A stretch of 64,000 nt of DNA from Sulfurospirillum_A sp029027265 (GCA_029027265.1 CP093061.1:62001-126000); one strand, 5' to 3'; positions 21,691 to 30,538 are shown, counted from the stretch's first letter. Program-made: numbers and translations. The notes: generated by a model from the letters alone, not told the origin.

Positions 21691-21827
21691 TATAATTCTT
21701 GATCATGAAAAAGTTGTTAAGAGTTGTAAAACTGTCTTTGAAGAAGAGAGTAAAAAATGGTTCACGAAAAACACTAACTATTCTTCACTATCAAGAGTTA
21801 TTTAGATTGTTAAATGGCTCTTTTTTT
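21691..21827 (+). ncRNA. Candidate small RNA with its own promoter and terminator
   Basis: TATAAT at 21691-21696 would start a transcript near 21703. A strong intrinsic terminator follows at 21795-21827: GAGTTATTTA pairs with TAAATGGCTC through 10 bp (two U-G pairs), then seven T. The result would be a ~125-base RNA. The interval also holds an in-frame 47-codon ORF (21705-21848, MKKLLRVVKLSLKKRVKNGS), but it has no ribosome site and runs through the terminator, so RNA is the better reading. Not one of the RNAs I recognise (not tmRNA, RNase P or SRP). Position: between the rRNA promoter and the BI-1 gene. Confidence 0.35.
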
Positions 21828-21891
21828 ACTTTATTTATCTTCCATTAATATTAATTAAATATAATAATACACTTAATACAAGGAGAATACA

Positions 21892-22593
21892 ATGGGACTA
21901 TATGATAGAGAATATATAAGCGACCATGCACAAGAGAGTGCGCACGAACAAACACAATCAAAAAGCTCTATGGGAGTTTTTATAAAACAGACTTATCAAC
22001 TTTTTGCAGCATCTTTGCTAGCTGGGAGTGCTGGAGCATATGTAGGAATTGGAATTGCTACACTTATACAGAGTTTTATGTGGCCTATGTTTTTTCTATA
22101 CATAGGATTATATATAGGTGTTTTAGTCGCTAAGAAAAAAGCTGGTTTAAATCTAGTTTTACTATTTTCTTTTACATTTGTAAGTGGTTTATTGCTTGGC
22201 CCTATCTTAGCTTTTACTCTTAATATGCCTAATGGAACTAGTATTGTTGCAAATGCATTTATGTTAACTACTGCTGCATTTGGTGGTTTATCTATATTTG
22301 CAATGAATACTAAACGTGATTTTACTACCATGGGTAAAATGCTTTTTATAATACTAATAGTTGTTTTCGTAGCAGGTTTACTAAATTATTTTTTCCAAAG
22401 CACTATTTTTCAACTTGCTATTTCTAGTGTAAGTGCTATTTTATTTAGTGCTTATGTCCTTTATGATACTCAAAATATTATAAAAGGAAATTACGAAACT
22501 CCAATTGAAGGTGCTATTCAACTTTATATAGATTTTTATATGATATTTATCCACCTTTTACAAATACTTGGAATTTTGGGAAGTGATGATTAA
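21892..22593 (+). CDS. BI-1/YccA-family membrane protein
   Basis: 233 residues. A ~35-residue polar N-terminus (MGLYDREYISDHAQESAHEQ) is followed by seven membrane helices. The family hallmarks are the conserved FQSTIFQLAISSVSAILFSA and YVLYDTQNII region near residues 180-200 and the Asp-rich end. Members of the Bax-inhibitor-1/YccA family act as pH-sensitive calcium leak channels or as inhibitors of FtsH proteolysis; which applies here is not visible. Good ribosome site AAGGAG before the ATG. The following ThiD2-like gene starts inside its last codons. Confidence 0.85.
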   Translation: MGLYDREYISDHAQESAHEQTQSKSSMGVFIKQTYQLFAASLLAGSAGAYVGIGIATLIQSFMWPMFFLYIGLYIGVLVAKKKAGLNLVLLFSFTFVSGLLLGPILAFTLNMPNGTSIVANAFMLTTAAFGGLSIFAMNTKRDFTTMGKMLFIILIVVFVAGLLNYFFQSTIFQLAISSVSAILFSAYVLYDTQNIIKGNYETPIEGAIQLYIDFYMIFIHLLQILGILGSDD

Positions 22594-22996
22594 AACGAAT
22601 GAGGAGGCGCTGCCTCCTCAAACACTTCGTATACTTGATGCTAATCTAAATCGCCTTAGAGAGGGAATACGAGTTGTAGAAGATATCTGCAGATACTACA
22701 AAAACTCAAAAATATTGTCTCTTAAACTAAAAAACTTACGCCATCTTTGCCGACTTGAAAACAATCATGAACTTCTTACATGTAGAGATATTTTAAATGA
22801 TCCACTTAAAGAGACAACTAAAAGTGAAAAACGTAGAGATTCACTTGAGTCTGTTATCTTGTCAAATATAAAAAGAGCTCAAGAGAGTTCTAGGGTTTTA
22901 GAAGAGATTTTGAAACTTACAGATGAAAAAAATGCGGAAAAATTTAAACAGATAAGATATGAGTTGTATAACATAGAAAAAGAGGTTCTGCTATAG
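22586..22996 (+). CDS. Stand-alone ThiD2-like domain protein (thiamine biosynthesis family)
   Basis: 136 residues starting at the ATG at 22586, which overlaps the BI-1 stop codon. An upstream ATG at 22568 exists, but it would lie inside the BI-1 gene. The sequence RILDANLNRLREGIRVVEDI then CRYYKNSK...LKNLRH, and the later SNIKRAQESSRVLEEILK, matches the ThiD2 domain. In other bacteria ThiD2 is fused in front of thiamine-phosphate synthase ThiE. Here no ThiE domain follows. It may help HMP-phosphate handling; exact role is not known to me. No neighbouring thiamine genes. Confidence 0.7.
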   Translation: MIKTNEEALPPQTLRILDANLNRLREGIRVVEDICRYYKNSKILSLKLKNLRHLCRLENNHELLTCRDILNDPLKETTKSEKRRDSLESVILSNIKRAQESSRVLEEILKLTDEKNAEKFKQIRYELYNIEKEVLL

Positions 22997-23062
22997 AACC
23001 CCTTAAGCTTAAAATACTTAAAAACTATTTATGTGAGCAACAACCTGTTGCCTTAGAAGTTA

Positions 23063-23377
23063 TCAAGATGGTACATTACCGCTATCGCTAGCGTAGTTGT
23101 ATAAAAAGTCATATACATGAGATACGTACTTTTCTTTTAATGGTTTAGCTTTAGGACAAATTGTAGTTAATTCATCGTTTAACTTACCAGCATCTTGCAA
23201 TGCTTTCCACTCACCTTGAGTATGTTTCTTAGCCATATCGCCACCACTAAAGCCACAAGATTTTTTCATCTTTTTGATGAAAAGCTTTTGACCTTTTGCA
23301 GCTCCTGCAAATGATGCAGTACTTACAAAACTCAAACCAACTACTACTACAAATATCAGTGTTAATAGTTTTTTCAT
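23063..23377 (-). CDS. Small periplasmic haem-less cytochrome-c-like protein (paralogue B)
   Basis: 104 residues. Signal peptide ends around residue 24 (STASFA). The mature part opens KGQKLFIKKMKKSCGFSGGD, where the class I cytochrome pattern would give C-x-x-C-H but only one Cys is present. It then has the shared TQGEWKAL motif and ends YASDSGNVPS. Paralogue of 15609-15950. Two free cysteines (SCGF and TICPK) remain and could form a disulfide or carry sulfur. It directly follows the triple rhodanese gene on the same strand with 71 bp between, so co-transcription with the sulfur genes is plausible. Function unknown. Confidence 0.7.
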   Translation of the reverse strand: MKKLLTLIFVVVVGLSFVSTASFAGAAKGQKLFIKKMKKSCGFSGGDMAKKHTQGEWKALQDAGKLNDELTTICPKAKPLKEKYVSHVYDFLYNYASDSGNVPS

Positions 23378-23408
23378 TTTTCTTCTCCTTTATAAATTTT
23401 AAATGTCT

Positions 23409-23438
23409 CTACATGTAAAGGTTTTTCCTTTACATGTA
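23409..23438. repeat. Hairpin built from two TACATGTA palindromes
   Basis: CTACATGTAAAGG and CCTTTACATGTAG form a perfect 13-bp stem with a 4-base loop. It contains two TACATGTA copies 21 bp apart, lying in the 71-bp gap between the rhodanese gene and paralogue B. No run of T follows, so it is not a classic terminator; it may separate or stabilise the two transcripts. Confidence 0.7.
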
Positions 23439-23448
23439 GATGTGTAAA

Positions 23449-24651
23449 TTAACCTAATGGCTCATTTACTTCTATTTTACACTTTCCAGCTGCACAATCT
23501 AGGTTTGCATCAAAGTAAAAAATTGTTGACACATCTATTTTTGCATCATTTAATTTCATCCATGCTTCCATGCTTCTTGCTCCTGCTGAGCAGTTAAATA
23601 CTATAGTTTTACCTTTTGGAAGTTTTGCATAAAATTCTTTTGCTTTTAATTTTTCTGCTTCAATATTAATAGCTCCTGGTAAAGCTCCATCTTTAAACTC
23701 ATCAGGACTTCTTACGTCAACGATTTGAACATTTGCCGGAAGTTTGTTTAGCTGAGCCTTAAACCACTCGCCGTCTACTGTTCCTTCATCTTCACCTAAC
23801 ATAATTCCTGCAACCATCTTCGTAATTTTTGGTGCTTCTGCTTTAGCTGATGCTTTTTTTGCTCCACCTGTTGTTGCCATTCCTGCTTTTTTCCATGCTG
23901 GCATTCCACCTGCATATACTGCTACATTTGTGTAACCTAATGAAAGTAATTTTCTTGCTACTACATGTGATTTTCCACAATGGTATCCGCCACAATATGT
24001 AATGATTTTCATTGATTTATCAACTGGAAACTTTCCTACTAGTCCATCTATTTTAGTATCTGGCATTCCTACTGAACTTGGAATTGTTGATCCTAAATAT
24101 TTTTTGTATGGTCTTGCGTCTATGATTACTGCTGTATTTTTCTTATATGCTGCAGCAACTACTGGAGTTCCTACTTCTATATAATATCTCTTTTTCCACT
24201 CAGGCTCACCTGCTTGGTATAGTTTTACGTTTGTGAAGCCTTTTTTCTTTAGCATTCCTGCTACTTTTGGACTTTTTCCGCATTTCCAGCCACCACAATA
24301 TACTAAAATTTCTTTATTCTTATCTACTTTATCTAATTGTCCTATGAATTTATCAAACTGAGTATCTGGGATATTCAGGCTTGATGGTATTGTTGATTTA
24401 GCGTACATTTTAGCTGGTCTTGCATCAATCAATAGTGATTTTGCACCTTTTCTTGTTCCGTTGCCTATTGCTTTTAGCGTATACTTATAATCTACAACTT
24501 CTAGATTAAACTTCTTGATTAGTCCTGCTACTTTTGCTGATGGCTTGTGTAGCTCTTTCTTTGCAGCTGGTGCTGCATCCTCGTTTGTTGCACATCCTGT
24601 GAATAGTAATGCTGCGCTTAGTGCTACTGCACCTAATAACTTTAGTCTCAT
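23449..24651 (-). CDS. Lipoprotein with three tandem rhodanese domains
   Basis: 400 residues. Lipobox LLFTGC (lipidated Cys20). Domain 1 at ~50-160 with active-loop Cys119 (LVYCGGWKCGKS), domain 2 at ~165-260 with Cys220 (ITYCGGYHCGKS), domain 3 at ~290-395 with Cys354 (VFNCSAGARS). Domains 1 and 2 are clearly duplicated (both have YCGGxxCGKS, unusual in having a second Cys five residues later); domain 3 is more distant. A GGAKKASAKAEA linker separates them. Located immediately downstream of psrABC, so it probably moves sulfane sulfur to or from the polysulfide reductase at the membrane surface. Confidence 0.85.
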   Translation of the reverse strand: MRLKLLGAVALSAALLFTGCATNEDAAPAAKKELHKPSAKVAGLIKKFNLEVVDYKYTLKAIGNGTRKGAKSLLIDARPAKMYAKSTIPSSLNIPDTQFDKFIGQLDKVDKNKEILVYCGGWKCGKSPKVAGMLKKKGFTNVKLYQAGEPEWKKRYYIEVGTPVVAAAYKKNTAVIIDARPYKKYLGSTIPSSVGMPDTKIDGLVGKFPVDKSMKIITYCGGYHCGKSHVVARKLLSLGYTNVAVYAGGMPAWKKAGMATTGGAKKASAKAEAPKITKMVAGIMLGEDEGTVDGEWFKAQLNKLPANVQIVDVRSPDEFKDGALPGAINIEAEKLKAKEFYAKLPKGKTIVFNCSAGARSMEAWMKLNDAKIDVSTIFYFDANLDCAAGKCKIEVNEPLG

Positions 24652-24711
24652 TTTTTCCCTTTATTAAAGATTTAGACACCATCTCTGATACCTTGTGTGT
24701 ACGTAATTTAA

Positions 24712-25977
24712 TTAATTATGCTCTCTTAGTTTTCCAATTGAAAATAGTGACTCAAATAGACTATAAACAACTAATATAACCCCTACAGAACCAACAACTA
24801 TAAAAATTTCTCCAAGATGTGGATTTTCATAGTGAAAACTGCGAGCTATTGAATAAAAGTCATATTTCTCATAACCTGTTCCAAATCTATCTGTCATTGG
24901 ATTTGCGTTACCGCCATATACAAAGATATATCTTCCGATATATCCACCTATTATAACAAATAATGATGATATAACTGTTAAATATGGCTTCCCTTCTCTA
25001 AATAAAAGTAAAAAAGGTAAGGCTAAAGTCAATAAAATATATCCACCAAAATACATTGCTTTAAATTCACCAAATAAGATTATAAGAGTCCAATCTTTAT
25101 CTACTGCTAAATATGCAAAAACTTCATATAATGCTAATATTGATATAAAAAATACCATTGCTTTTCTTATAAGACCCATAAGCTCTTTATATTGAACCTT
25201 ATTTCTATGTACTAAAAATGTGATTATTCCCATTACTCCCAATGAAGCTACAAATGCAGAGATAATAAAATAAAACATTAGTCCAGGAAACTCAGTCCAA
25301 AGATGACGAGCAGTATTCATTGAGAATAATTTTGCTTGTATATAATACTCTACAAGGTCAACACCAATACTCATAATAAGAATTATAAGTGCAAGTTTTC
25401 TTGCTAATTCTCTTTTATTTGTCAGAATAAGATATATTTCAAACAGAACAAATGGAATATAAACACTATATAAAGGTAACATTAACCACATACCTGCATT
25501 TACATTTGGTGAGGTAAACATACTTAACATATTTAAAATATTTAAATCAGTTGCAATTGTGAAAAGTCCTGCAAATACCATGCCAATACCAGCTACCATA
25601 AAAGAAGCTGCAACTTTTTCAACGATATGCAATTTCATAATTTCAGCAAGTGCGACTAAAAATATAATTCCACTTCCTGTATATATCATATACATATAGT
25701 TTACAATGAAAAGGGTCCAAGGTATTTCCCTATTTACTTCACCTACTGTTCCAAAAACAGCTAATCTCATTGCCTCTTTTAATTCAGGATTTGTTGGATC
25801 TAATCCTGAAGCATGTGCATTTGCTGCTTCACTAAAATATCTCATCTCAATTATCTCATAAATTCCAAAAAAAGCAAGCCCTAATAAAACATAGCCCACA
25901 AGCATTACTTTATTGAACAAAAGGTTAAATATATTAACTCTGTTTATTTCAAGACCTAAAATTTCTATCTTATCCAT
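24712..25977 (-). CDS. psrC: NrfD/PsrC-type membrane anchor of polysulfide reductase
   Basis: 421 residues, almost entirely hydrophobic, with about ten membrane helices. It resembles NrfD/PsrC proteins that hold the quinone site and pass electrons to the iron-sulfur subunit. Start ATG at 25977 overlaps the PsrB end by 13 bp. The two stretches IKLHIVEKVAASFMVAGIG-like (~residues 115-140) and FREGKPYLTVISSLFVIIGG (~325-345) are family-typical loops. Symbol follows the operon context; a related molybdoenzyme with another substrate (for instance sulfur or thiosulfate) cannot be excluded. Confidence 0.8.
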   Translation of the reverse strand: MDKIEILGLEINRVNIFNLLFNKVMLVGYVLLGLAFFGIYEIIEMRYFSEAANAHASGLDPTNPELKEAMRLAVFGTVGEVNREIPWTLFIVNYMYMIYTGSGIIFLVALAEIMKLHIVEKVAASFMVAGIGMVFAGLFTIATDLNILNMLSMFTSPNVNAGMWLMLPLYSVYIPFVLFEIYLILTNKRELARKLALIILIMSIGVDLVEYYIQAKLFSMNTARHLWTEFPGLMFYFIISAFVASLGVMGIITFLVHRNKVQYKELMGLIRKAMVFFISILALYEVFAYLAVDKDWTLIILFGEFKAMYFGGYILLTLALPFLLLFREGKPYLTVISSLFVIIGGYIGRYIFVYGGNANPMTDRFGTGYEKYDFYSIARSFHYENPHLGEIFIVVGSVGVILVVYSLFESLFSIGKLREHN

Positions 25978-26627
25978 TCTTTACTCCTTGCATCTCTCGC
26001 AACATCATACTTTACTTTAAATTCATCCCAGGTATGAATTTTAGTACTATGCGAAATACTTTGTCTTGCATATGACTCATCATCTGGTACTATATAAAAC
26101 AATTTAGGAAGTGTGCCTGCATCCTCTTTTTGAAAAAAGAATTTTTTTGTTTTCAATAATGCTACAATATCACTATCTTCATCATCTATATCACCAAAAA
26201 GTCTAACTTTTGTTGGACAAGTTGCTTGACAAGCTGTTGTTCCATACTCATCAATTCTATGGTCACAAAAAGTACATTTATCTACTGCTACCATAGTGTC
26301 ATCTACAAATCTTGCATCATAAGGACAAGCTTCCATACAGCCTTTACATAAAATACACTTTGCTGGATCTACTTTTACAATTCCGCCTTCAATAAAATGG
26401 CTTGCATATGTAGGGCATACACTTACACAAGGTGCATCTATACAATGATTACATTGAGATGGGTACAAATTTATATAAGGCTTGCCAAAAATAGTACCTT
26501 CATTTATACCTACCCAAATACGTTGTTTATCTGCTCCAAGCTGCACTCCATTTTCTTCTTTACATGCAGTTTCACACGCTTTACAGTTTATACAATTTTG
26601 ATAATTTAATGCCATTGCATAATTCAT
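25965..26627 (-). CDS. psrB: Four-cluster iron-sulfur subunit PsrB
   Basis: 220 residues with four cysteine groups, each set up for a [4Fe-4S] cluster: CINCKACETAC at ~13-23, CNHCIDAPCVSVCP at ~58-71, CILCKGCMEACP at ~92-103 and CTFCDHRIDEYGTTACQATC at ~117-136. This is the wire between the PsrA active site and PsrC. It lacks its own signal and is expected to be exported with the Tat-dependent PsrA. Two bp separate psrA and psrB. Confidence 0.9.
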   Translation of the reverse strand: MNYAMALNYQNCINCKACETACKEENGVQLGADKQRIWVGINEGTIFGKPYINLYPSQCNHCIDAPCVSVCPTYASHFIEGGIVKVDPAKCILCKGCMEACPYDARFVDDTMVAVDKCTFCDHRIDEYGTTACQATCPTKVRLFGDIDDEDSDIVALLKTKKFFFQKEDAGTLPKLFYIVPDDESYARQSISHSTKIHTWDEFKVKYDVARDARSKEWIR

Positions 26628-26629
26628 AA

Positions 26630-29065
26630 TTACACCTTTCTTACTGATACAATTGTATCATGCATTACTGCACTACCAAAAACTGGTTCAATTCTATCTT
26701 CGATTATTTCATTATCACTTGCACCATTTCTGTGTGCAAATGTCATTCCTGTTGATTTTGCTCCAAATCCATGAATATAAAAAATTGTACTTGGAACAAT
26801 CTTAGCTGTAGGATAAGCCTTAATTGTAACTTGCCCTACACTACTTGTTATTTCAACAACATCTCCAAACTCTATGCCGCGATACTTTGCATCTTTATCA
26901 TTTATCCATACATAGTTTTCATTCATAAGCTCTAAGAGCATTATGTTGTTTTGAGTTGCATTTTGTGTAAATTGTGCATGACGACCACTAATAAACTTAA
27001 ATTTACCCTCAGGAACTTTTACATAGTCTTTATCTTCCCAAGTAGGCATAGGAGCTATTCCTTTTTTTGCCATACTTGCTAATGAACACTCTATCTTAGA
27101 ACTTGGTGTTGAAAATTTTCTTCTTATCTCAGCTATATCTTTAGGATTTACACAGGTATCCATCTCTTCTTGCTCAGATTCATCTTCTAGCTTAACAACC
27201 GTATAGTGTTTATCATCCTCTTCATAATATTTATATGTATTATTATCTAATTTTTCAAAACTTTTTGACATTGCAGGATAAAAAACACCTTTTTCACGAA
27301 GTGTATGCCAATCTTTTTCACTATATTTTTCTCTAAACATATGTTCATTTATATGCTCTTGTGACTCTTCAAAAGCATCTGCTAAATTGAAACCACCCTC
27401 TTCATAATAATCCTCTTCAGTATCGCCATTTTCTAATTCTGTAAGTTCTTCTTGAACATCTTCATCATATTTTTTAGTGATTTCCCAAAGTGGTTTAGTA
27501 AGCTTTTGTGCCAAACCTCTCATAATCTCTATCACAGGTTTACTCTCATACATTGGGTCAATCGTTTTTTGACGTAAAATAATAGCTGGCTCTACTCCTG
27601 CAAATGATTTTATAGGATCTTCTCTCTCCAAGTAAGTACACTCTGGAAGAATAACATCAGCATACATTGCAGTATCACTTGGCATAGTGTCTATAACAAC
27701 AACCAAATCTAACTTCTCTAGCATCTTCTTAGTTTTTGCAGTATTTGGAACTGAAAGCATAGGATTTTGTTTATATACAAAAAGACCTCTGATTGGATAA
27801 GGTGTTTTACCTTCTGCTACCATATTCCTCCATGCTATCCAAGAACCACTAGCACCAATAATAGCTGCCGCATCTTTTTCTATACGCTCTTTCGCATTTG
27901 CATACACTGGAATGTTAACTTCATGACTTCCTAATGGTAGTTTTTTACCAAAAATAATACCACCTTTAACATCAATACCACCACCAAGAGCAGTGAAAAT
28001 AGCTTGTGCGCGTCTTAATTGAAAGTCATTCATTGCAAAAGTTGAACGACGACCTTGGTAATAAATAGATTGAGGAGCATTTGCCATAAACTCGCTTGCA
28101 ATATGACTAATATCTTTTGCAGAGATTCCTGTTATTTTTTCTGCCCACTCTGGAGTGTACTTATTATCAAGTATATGAGCTTTATACTCTTCAAAACCAT
28201 TAAAGTTATTTTCTACATACGTTCTATTATAGGTTTGAGTAATTAGCGCTTGATAAGTAAGAGCTAAAACAAAAGCTAAGTCAGTACCTGGTTTAATTGC
28301 AAGATATTTATCTGAATGAGCTGCTGTATTTGTAAATCTAGGGTCAACTACAACTAGCTTAGTTTCTCTTCCTCTTGTTCTTTTAAATAAATCCATAGTA
28401 TCTGGTGTTATAATAGCTTCGGCACGATTCGCTCCAGCCATAATGACATACTTTGCATTATCTAAATCTGCTTGTCCATATCCCCCTATAGTAAGGGCAT
28501 ATCCAGAAACTGTAGTTTGAAGACAAATAGAAGCATGATTGATAAAATTAGAAGAACCAAATTTATCAGACATAAAAGATTTATACGTATGTTCTGCCAT
28601 ACCTTCACCAGCACAGTATCCGATACAGGAGCGATTATCTTTCTCTTCATCTAAGATTTTAACCATCTTCTCTTTTATATACTCATTTGCTTCATCCCAA
28701 GTGGCACGTCTAAATTTGCCATCTCCTCTTTTCCCATCTCTTATAAGAGGGTATTTCAGTCTATCTGGATCATACAGAGCATGAATTCCAGCTGCTCCTC
28801 TTGCACACAACATATTTTTTGATTTTGGAAAATATGGATTTGGATCCAATTTTGTAACTATTCCATTTTTCACTTGAGCTATAGCCGCACATTTGTTTAC
28901 ACACATTTCACAAACAGTTGGGACTTTCTTCATAAGTGCAGTATCTGACTTAGTCTCTTTAGAACTACTAGCCAAAATATTTGTTGTACTTACTGCTGTT
29001 CCGCCAAGAACACTCAGTGCAACACTGCTCTGAAGAAACCTACGTCTTGAGATCTCTACTTTCAT
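26630..29065 (-). CDS. psrA: Molybdopterin polysulfide/thiosulfate-reductase-type catalytic subunit PsrA with acidic insert
   Basis: 811 residues. Tat signal SRRRFLQSSVALS at 6-18; iron-sulfur motif CX2CX3CX27C at Cys52, 55, 59 and 87; molybdenum ligand Cys181 in NHASICLQTT. The molybdopterin-binding domains follow, with the dinucleotide-binding C-terminal domain ending at HNGASDNEII-type sequence. Between ~530 and ~640 there is a highly acidic stretch (YDEDVQEELTELENGDTEED and more, up to EDESEQEEMD) that I do not recall in the Wolinella PsrA. It may be a surface insertion that docks a partner such as the rhodanese. The substrate is inferred as polysulfide. Confidence 0.85.
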   Translation of the reverse strand: MKVEISRRRFLQSSVALSVLGGTAVSTTNILASSSKETKSDTALMKKVPTVCEMCVNKCAAIAQVKNGIVTKLDPNPYFPKSKNMLCARGAAGIHALYDPDRLKYPLIRDGKRGDGKFRRATWDEANEYIKEKMVKILDEEKDNRSCIGYCAGEGMAEHTYKSFMSDKFGSSNFINHASICLQTTVSGYALTIGGYGQADLDNAKYVIMAGANRAEAIITPDTMDLFKRTRGRETKLVVVDPRFTNTAAHSDKYLAIKPGTDLAFVLALTYQALITQTYNRTYVENNFNGFEEYKAHILDNKYTPEWAEKITGISAKDISHIASEFMANAPQSIYYQGRRSTFAMNDFQLRRAQAIFTALGGGIDVKGGIIFGKKLPLGSHEVNIPVYANAKERIEKDAAAIIGASGSWIAWRNMVAEGKTPYPIRGLFVYKQNPMLSVPNTAKTKKMLEKLDLVVVIDTMPSDTAMYADVILPECTYLEREDPIKSFAGVEPAIILRQKTIDPMYESKPVIEIMRGLAQKLTKPLWEITKKYDEDVQEELTELENGDTEEDYYEEGGFNLADAFEESQEHINEHMFREKYSEKDWHTLREKGVFYPAMSKSFEKLDNNTYKYYEEDDKHYTVVKLEDESEQEEMDTCVNPKDIAEIRRKFSTPSSKIECSLASMAKKGIAPMPTWEDKDYVKVPEGKFKFISGRHAQFTQNATQNNIMLLELMNENYVWINDKDAKYRGIEFGDVVEITSSVGQVTIKAYPTAKIVPSTIFYIHGFGAKSTGMTFAHRNGASDNEIIEDRIEPVFGSAVMHDTIVSVRKV

Positions 29066-29439
29066 AATACCTTCTCCATTGTTAACATTTCATAAGTCAG
29101 ACTAATCTAAATTATAAGTATCTGTAGCATTATTGTACGATAATTTCTTTATAATATTATTAAGTTTTTTGTTTTTTATAAAAATTACTTATGGTTTAAT
29201 CGTCAGGAGCACTTAATTTAAGGAGTTATGAAAAATTTTAATTTATTTTATATTTGTAATTTTTAATGTTTAAAAGTAAAGTTTTTTTAATGAAAAAGTA
29301 TAAAAAGTATATTTTTAGTAGGAAAAAGAGGAATTTTACCATCTTTTTTTAAATTTAATGTTTAAAAACTAGACCTAATGGAAAAAAATAAAATTCAATA
29401 TTTTAAAGGTAAAGTATTTTTACTCACTTAAAATAAAGA
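29066..29439. other. 374-bp AT-rich gap between psrA and bioC-like gene
   Basis: No gene is supported here. The psrA side carries a minus-strand TATAAT (29111-29116) about 45 bases from the psrA ATG as likely promoter. A TTTAATGTTTAAAA direct repeat occurs at ~29263 and ~29354. A 12-codon frame with a good ribosome site (AAGGAG then ATG at ~29228) is too short to call a gene. Confidence 0.5.
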
Positions 29440-30015
29440 TTATTTTTTATTATGCATAAAAAGAACTTCAAATTCTAGGTAGTTATGTGGATAGTTTTTT
29501 ATAAGCTTTTTTGTCTGAGTAACTGTGAGTTTTCGTTTTCCACCACTTACACCACTTTTTTTAATATATCTAAACTTTGATAGATTATCTTCAAAATAAA
29601 GCCTATACTTTTTTATCTCATACTCTATGTCAAAATATTTTTTTGTCTTCTCTACTAATTCATTTGCATTTGGTAAAAAAGTTTTTAATCCACTTAGCTT
29701 ATATATATCTGCGAACGTGTTACATGTAAAGATAGCAAATGCAACATTTTTACTCAGTTTTGAACTAAATTTTATAAGCTCTTCTATATCGTCTGCCCAT
29801 TGTAAAGCAGAAGATGATATGACTAAATCAAATGGAGCATCACGAAGTATCTCATTTTGAAAATCTACATCTTCAAAATTTTTATTTACAACAGACATAA
29901 GTTCACTTTTAGGATGTTTTTCGCACATACCTTGAGCGCTATCAACTCCTATAAACTTACTGTATTTCCAATCTATTTTTTTATTTATATCCCCTGTTCC
30001 ACAACCTAAATCCAA
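29440..30015 (-). CDS. BioC-like methyltransferase, true N-terminus unclear
   Basis: 192 residues in the shown frame: the SAM motif LDLGCGTGDI, VDSAQGM, the ISSSALQWADD and RYIKKSGVSGGKRK motifs are those of BioC, the malonyl-ACP methyltransferase that starts biotin synthesis. The shown start is TTG inside the SAM motif, which is too short. The same frame continues without stop to about 30165 and encodes FSKQSATYNETNIIQKQVAT then HLLSKITCKPKKI, the expected BioC N-terminus, but contains no ATG, GTG or TTG there. See findings. Function likely, start unresolved. Confidence 0.65.
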   Translation of the reverse strand: MDLGCGTGDINKKIDWKYSKFIGVDSAQGMCEKHPKSELMSVVNKNFEDVDFQNEILRDAPFDLVISSSALQWADDIEELIKFSSKLSKNVAFAIFTCNTFADIYKLSGLKTFLPNANELVEKTKKYFDIEYEIKKYRLYFEDNLSKFRYIKKSGVSGGKRKLTVTQTKKLIKNYPHNYLEFEVLFMHNKK

Positions 30016-30159
30016 AATTTTTTTAGGTTTACATGTAATCTTTGAAAGAAGATGAGTGGCTACCTGCTTTTGAATTATATTGGTTTCATTATAAGTTGCT
30101 GATTGTTTAGAAAATTCTTTTGTATGTTGCAGTTTTAACTCTTTTTTAAATTTTTTGGG

Positions 30160-30177
30160 TATAATGCAACGATTATA
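30160..30177. promoter_or_regulatory. Overlapping divergent promoters of secG and bioC-like gene
   Basis: Plus strand TATAAT at 30160-30165, 41 bases before the secG ATG. On the minus strand TATAAT is at 30172-30177, upstream of the bioC-like frame. If correct the bioC-like transcript would begin near or inside its open frame. Confidence 0.5.
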
Positions 30178-30205
30178 CTAAAAATTTACTAAAAGGACAT
30201 TGAGA

Positions 30206-30538
30206 ATGACCGGAATTTTATTGGTCTCACAATTTATTTTGGCTGCTATTATAACTATTGCAGTACTTTTACAAAAAAGTTCATCTATAGGCTTGGGAGC
30301 TTATAGCGGAAGTAACGAATCACTATTTGGAGCAAAAGGACCTGCTGGGTTTATGGCTAAATTTACATTTGTAATAGGGCTTATTTTTGTAGCAAATACT
30401 TTGACATTGGGATATTATTATAACCAAGAAAAAAACGTATCTATAGCTGAAGATATCAAAATAGAAAAAGGCGTAGTTCCTGCAACACCAGAGTCTCCAA
30501 AGGCTCCAAGTGCACCAACTGCTCCAAAAGCTAACTAA
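30206..30538 (+). CDS. secG: Protein translocase subunit SecG
   Basis: 111 residues from the ATG at 30206 (a TTG six bases earlier is in frame but lies in the AAGGACATTGAG ribosome site). Two membrane helices with the family motif LLQKSSSIGLGAYSGSNESL then FGAKGPAGFMAKFTF, followed by a Pro/Ala/Lys-rich tail (EKGVVPATPESPKAPSAPTA). SecG assists SecYEG-driven export across the inner membrane. It heads a run of housekeeping genes down to the MFS transporter gene. Confidence 0.93.
   Translation: MTGILLVSQFILAAIITIAVLLQKSSSIGLGAYSGSNESLFGAKGPAGFMAKFTFVIGLIFVANTLTLGYYYNQEKNVSIAEDIKIEKGVVPATPESPKAPSAPTAPKAN

Noticed and set aside
22983..23000. GGTTC/GAACC hairpin at the end of the ThiD2-like gene as terminator
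   Set aside because: Only five base pairs and no T-run; not convincing.
29224..29266. 12-codon frame with ribosome site upstream of psrA
   Set aside because: Too short and AT-biased to support as a gene.
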